Source of the DNA: Avena insularis
Taxonomy: Eukaryota > Streptophyta > Magnoliopsida > Poales > Poaceae
NCBI GenBank assembly: GCA_023614405.1
Contig: CM042685.1
Location: forward strand, 89,084,684-89,148,683
DNA length: 64,000 nt
Reading direction: 5' to 3'
Part shown: piece after piece, positions 59,810-64,000 of the stretch
Numbering within the stretch: position 1 is the first letter of the stretch
Layout: each line of letters starts with the position of its first letter
Made by a program: the position numbers and the translations under genes
The notes under the pieces: generated by a model
Told to the model about the DNA's origin: nothing
What the model saw: only the letters and a program-made list of their open reading frames with translations
Database searches by the model: none

Positions 59810-62800
59810 GGCACAAATAGCAACACACGCACGATCAACCTCGGAAAAACCAAATGAAAACCCAAAGAGGCATCACGATAAAGAAATCACAAGATTCATA
59901 TAATATTTTAGGGGGCCACCCCACCAAGCTACCCGCTACGAAGTTGGCCGGCTCTGAGTCGGACCCAGAGGTTTGCGAGAACGGCTGTAAACAACTGGGA
60001 ACCCGAAAGTGTGACTAGACTTGTCAATACCACGAAATCGTGTTGCGATCCAAAACAGTACAGGCGCACCACGCGCAATAGTAAATAAAGCAGTAAGGCA
60101 TGGCATAGTCATGGCATAAGTATAGGATAGTAATAAAGCCCCAAACTACTTTGTGGCCCCAAGAAATAAGATATGACTCAAGCTCATGCTAAGGGGATTC
60201 ATGGTCCCACATGTGGATAGTGTGAATGTTCAAAGAACAAGTATCAAGTACTCGGGGTCCTACGGGACACAAGTGGACAGTTAAAAACCAAATAACATCT
60301 ATTGCCCACCTGTGCCTCTGCATTATTTACCTACTTTCAATTTTAATTATTAAACTATAATTAAAGTCATGATCATCTCCAACATTAAGCATATGGCGAC
60401 GCTCCAACAACTGTGGTACTTGACGACATCGAAACAACACCTAAGCAATCAACTACAACTCGCAAGGCCAACTAACTACCAAACAATAGGTAATAGGAGG
60501 TGTCCATGGCAATATAATGGCTGCAAGGGATATCACGGGTAAAAAAACTAGAGCATTGTAACATAGATAGCAATAGATCAACAGGAGGAAATAAAGACTA
60601 TAAAAGTAAAATAGGTAAAAAGGGGGAGAATGCTCGCCTAGAAAATATTGCCAAAGTTTCATAACCGAAGAACTTGTCGAAGCTCACAACACCTCATCGT
60701 CCTATCCAGGAAGAAGCAAAACACTAAAAGGAACAAGCGATGCAGCAATTACAACTAATGCGAAAGAATCGACATGATCATAATATGATGCATGACATGG
60801 CAAGTTAATGATACAAACTATGTCCAACATGTATTAGGGGCATAACACATTGATGATATAGCATTCGTGAGACATTATTAATAAGAAACAATTAGTTACC
60901 AATTTTATTTATCATGTTTTCCTTGCATAACAGTACTGATTATAAAACTGCTCTTAATGCATGATGCAAATGATAACATGGATATCATGGTTGGAGAGGT
61001 CTTGTCGCGCTAATCGATTTGGGCAAATTATTTACCGAATTCGGATTTACGAATTTTAAGTTATGCAATATTTAAGAAATAGGCATTTATTAGTATTTAA
61101 TAATTCCAAAATTTTATATTGCTCAAATGATATTATAAATAGCATAAACAGATTCGTCATGTTTTTCTGATTCAAAACCATAGAATATTTGTATTGTCTG
61201 AAATTATGAATTTAAATTATTATTAAAGTCAAAATTATTTAAATAGGGTCAAAGTCAAAGGTTTGACTAGCTGGAGTAAGGTCAAATTTGAAAATATGAT
61301 TAAATTCGTATTTGAAAATGAATCACTTTTCATTTTGTAAGTTTTTGCAAATTCCAAATATTTTAGAAGTTATGATTGAATTTGTATTTAATCATTTTTC
61401 TGAAATTTTTAGTTGAATTGGAAAATATACCTGGACTTTTTATACTGCCCCAAACCTAGCCACACTCAATGACAGGTGGCCTAGAAGTGTAGACTGGGCG
61501 CTGACGAGGCAGGCCTGAGAGGGGGTGACAAGTGGCGGAGTTGGGGATGGCGGGTTGCGATGTTTAAAAGTGGAGGGCCTTTTTACAAAATCGTCTTGGA
61601 GGTTTGCTGAAATCTGACGGAACTGAAAACACAATTCTAAATTTTGACAGCAAATCGACGTAACTTCGGTCGAGGATTGCGAGCTTTTCCGAACTCCGTT
61701 TGGGGCGCCGTTTTCTTAGGTATGAAGAGGGGAACACGAGTAACATCTTTCATCAAGGGAACCTCGCCGGAGAGGCACTATATCGGCGGGAAAATAGGAG
61801 GAACAGAGATCAGCTCTGGGGTTGCGAACTGACGAAAAAGAAAGGGCAGTTTTGCAGAGGCTATGGCGATCTTTAGGAGACGAATCCCAGAGCTGGGATC
61901 ATCGAGATGGATCTTGGCTTGGTGATATGGAAAGGGGACGGTATCCTCTTTGCATGTAGGGGACGAACTCCTCTAGAGGTGGTTATAGGAAGCCGGAGAA
62001 CAATTGGGTTCATAGGGTGTTGCCGCCGACTGTTTTTGACGCTTCAGATCTGCAGGTGCGCGAGCGACTGAACTGAGACGACGGCGACTTGCAGCGACGA
62101 TGGCGTTGGCTATAGGGCACCAAACACCGCAATATTGGTATTGTTTTAAAGAGGGGATATAGGGATTCTAGATGGTGCAAGCGGATTGACAGGAGGTGGA
62201 CTGTGGCGGCCAGGAAAACTCGCGGAACAGAGGTCTGGAGAGGGTTGCGCTGCTGCTACTGTTGTAGGCGTGTGCGCCGTGCGCGGTGCACGCAAGGCGC
62301 TTGGAGGGTGCACGAGAGATGGTGGCGGCGATGCAGGGTGCTAAGGCGAGGGAGGCGGTGTCTAGGGCGAAGAGGGGCTCACCGGGAGGGGGTTGGTGTT
62401 AGATATTCATGCTTGAGGCGAAGCGAGCGCTGACGTGGCTCGCGGACATATGGCAGCTCGAGCTCCTCGCGAACATGGCGTTAGCGGCGGCTTCTCCGGC
62501 GAGCTCCAGCGGCTGCGGTGGTTCAGGGCGAGGTAAGGTGGCCATGGTAGCCCCCGGTACTTCTGTATGGATCTGGGGAGCCGCAGGTCGACGAGGAGAA
62601 TATTTGTCTAGGCTAGGGTTCATGACGGCATGGAGAGAGCCATGGCTCGATTTGGGGAGGAAGAAATGGAAGAGGGAGAGCTGGGGTTGGATCTCGGTCT
62701 AGAGATAGGTGGGGAGATATGGCGGGGTAGTTGAGGAGGTAAGGGAGGAAGGGAGAGGCACATGGGTGCTTTTTGGTTTTGCAAAAGAGGAGGGAGGAGG

Positions 62801-63593
62801 CTTCGGTTAGTCTCTCTCGCATCGATAGTAAAGATAGAGGGAGGGAGAGGGGACCATGAGAGGGGTGGTGCTGATCAAGGGAGAGAGGGATGGGTTGGTG
62901 TTGGTTTGCCAAGAGAGGGAAAAATGGGAGGGAGCATTCACATGCATGCACACATCACATGGTGCTCATGGTTAGGTTTTTGGCTAGAGTGTATGTGTGG
63001 TGGTGTGGGTAGGAAAACACACACATACACATAAAGGATAGGGTTTTGGGGTATATCCATGCAACAAAGGTAGGATGGATAGTTTGAATTAACCATTTCA
63101 AAAGATTAAGCACAAGAATTTACATACACACCAAAAGAACCAAATGGAAAAGAGGAAGGTGGAGGGTTTCTTTTGCATGAGACATGCAAGATTACATCCA
63201 TGCATGCATGATGTATTAAGATGGTGAAAAACATCACATATGAATGAGATAGGTAGATTTGGATCCATACAAATATATGTGGCTTGGTTTTAAAATACTA
63301 ACAAACAAAAGGCCACATACATGTATATGGTGGGAAAATAGATGATATCAAAGGAGAGGTATATGGCAAGTTAGTAGATGGAAGGGGAAGTAAAAGATAT
63401 GCCCTCAACTCAACTTGGGCATTTAATATATATCAAAGTCCAAATAAAATTTAGTAAGAACCAAATGCAATGATAAATATAAAAGTCAATATTTAATAGG
63501 ATGCTCAAATGCAATGTGTCATGATGACATGAGCATGATATTATGATGATGCAATAATAACAAGTAGGAAGTAGAAATATATAGACTAGGCAA

Positions 63594-63628
63594 GTAGCAT
63601 TGCAATTGTTAAACAATTGGGATGCTAC
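63594..63628 (-). promoter_or_regulatory. LTR-terminal hairpin, A-like LTR
   Basis: Arms GTAGCAT/ATGCTAC and CAATTGT/ACAATTG are unchanged from the A LTRs, while the loop and one side of the inner mismatch differ. Confidence 0.6.
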
Positions 63629-63629
63629 A

Positions 63630-64000
63630 CATATCCAGGGTGTCCATGTCAAGACCCTTGGAGCTTCTCCACTTCGATCTCTTCGGGCCATCAACTTATG
63701 ATTCTCTTGGTGGAAGAAAGTATGGTATTGTCATTGTTGATGATTACTTAAGGTATAATGGGGTCTTTCTCCTCAAGTCAAAGGATGGGACCTACAAGGA
63801 ATTCATGATCTTCGCCAAGCAAGCTCAACGCACTCATGAAGTGGAGATCAAGACCATTAGAACTGACAACGGCACCGAGTTCGAGAACTACACCATGCAA
63901 GAGTTCGTTGAATATGAGGGTATCAAGCATGAATTCTCAGCTCCATATACCCCTCAACAAAATGGTTTTGTTGAAAGGAAGAACCGAGCAATTATTGAGA
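63630..64000 (+). pseudogene. integrase core, tandem copy 4 (cut by window edge)
   Basis: Host Copia sequence resumes at offset ~870 of the unit: LELLHFDLFGPSTYDSLGGRKYG, IRTDNGTEFENYTMQEF, then TPQQNGFVERKNRAIIE at the edge. The frame is open here and all three catalytic residues are present. It is closer to the expected family sequence than copies 1-3, and it could be the original module leading into RT beyond the window. Confidence 0.8.

Larger units (their letters stand above)
59411..63629 (-). mobile_element. truncated, inverted A-like LTR with primer site
   Basis: On the minus strand it begins TGTAGCATCCCAATTG at 63629, the family A LTR start. It carries the A-type terminal hairpin and triple hairpin, and the plus strand is G-rich at 61960-62960 (the C-rich zone in sense). 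Near 59431-59440 the minus strand shows TTGGTATCGA, the A-type primer site, so the piece is a 5' LTR plus about 20 bp of leader, then a break. It is clearly diverged from the A LTRs. The host module overlaps itself by about 70 bp across it, so there is no simple target duplication. Confidence 0.75.

Noticed and set aside
62203..63034. Open frames in the G-rich part of the inverted A-like LTR
   Set aside because: Same compositional effect; the equivalent region in A is the CpG/C-rich zone.
1..64000. Host gene or non-retroelement system such as resistance or biosynthetic genes
   Set aside because: Every recognisable domain on both strands is gag, protease, RT, RNase H, integrase, chromodomain or a retroelement accessory ORF.

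Overview
The window is repeat DNA from a large grass genome, most like Pooideae/Triticeae. The evidence is wall-to-wall long-LTR Ty3/Gypsy chromoviruses, Tat/Retand-type Gypsy and Ty1/Copia elements nested in one another, with Met-tRNA-type primer sites (TGGTATCAGAGC). I found no host gene, rRNA, tRNA or CRISPR array. Every large reading frame belongs to a retrotransposon, and nearly all are broken by stops, frameshifts or deletions.

Layout. (1) 1-646: a Copia LTR tip and a probable 3' LTR of a minus-strand Retand-type Gypsy. (2) 1159-3894: plus-strand remnant of the antisense extra ORF of that Retand element, with intron-like gaps. (3) 3895-9847: a ~6 kb solo LTR ('S', minus). (4) 9848-11816: Retand pol remnant (minus), resuming at 28695-29707. 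(5) 11817-28694: a chromovirus complex ('A', plus) interrupting the Retand: a 5'-truncated pol, an LTR, a complete internal region (gag to chromodomain) and a second LTR, so two elements share the middle LTR. (6) 29708-34964 and 56846-64000: a SIRE/Maximus-type Copia (plus) whose protease-integrase module is tandemly repeated with a 1,344-bp unit. (7) 34965-56840: chromovirus 'B' (plus) inside that Copia, flanked by GCGGT. It has ~4 kb LTRs, an extra ORF before gag, and gag-pol with a chromodomain. (8) 41933-49967: a second Copia (minus) with both LTRs, inserted in B's reverse-transcriptase gene. (9) 59411-63629: an inverted, truncated A-like LTR inside the Copia tandem array.

Relative order follows from nesting: Retand is older than A; the SIRE-type Copia is older than B, which is older than the minus-strand Copia. 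No element looks autonomous now. B's integrase has Asn at both catalytic Asp positions, the minus-strand Copia has stops and frameshifts throughout, and the Retand protease has lost its active site.

The most unusual signals are not genes. Six LTR copies from at least three otherwise dissimilar families (S, A/A-like, B) carry the same run of three short hairpins in the same order, with compensating base changes between families. A and its inverted relative also share a hairpin at the very first bases of the LTR. Both deserve proper covariation analysis. The tandem protease-integrase array and the extra ORF upstream of B's gag are the other notable structures.
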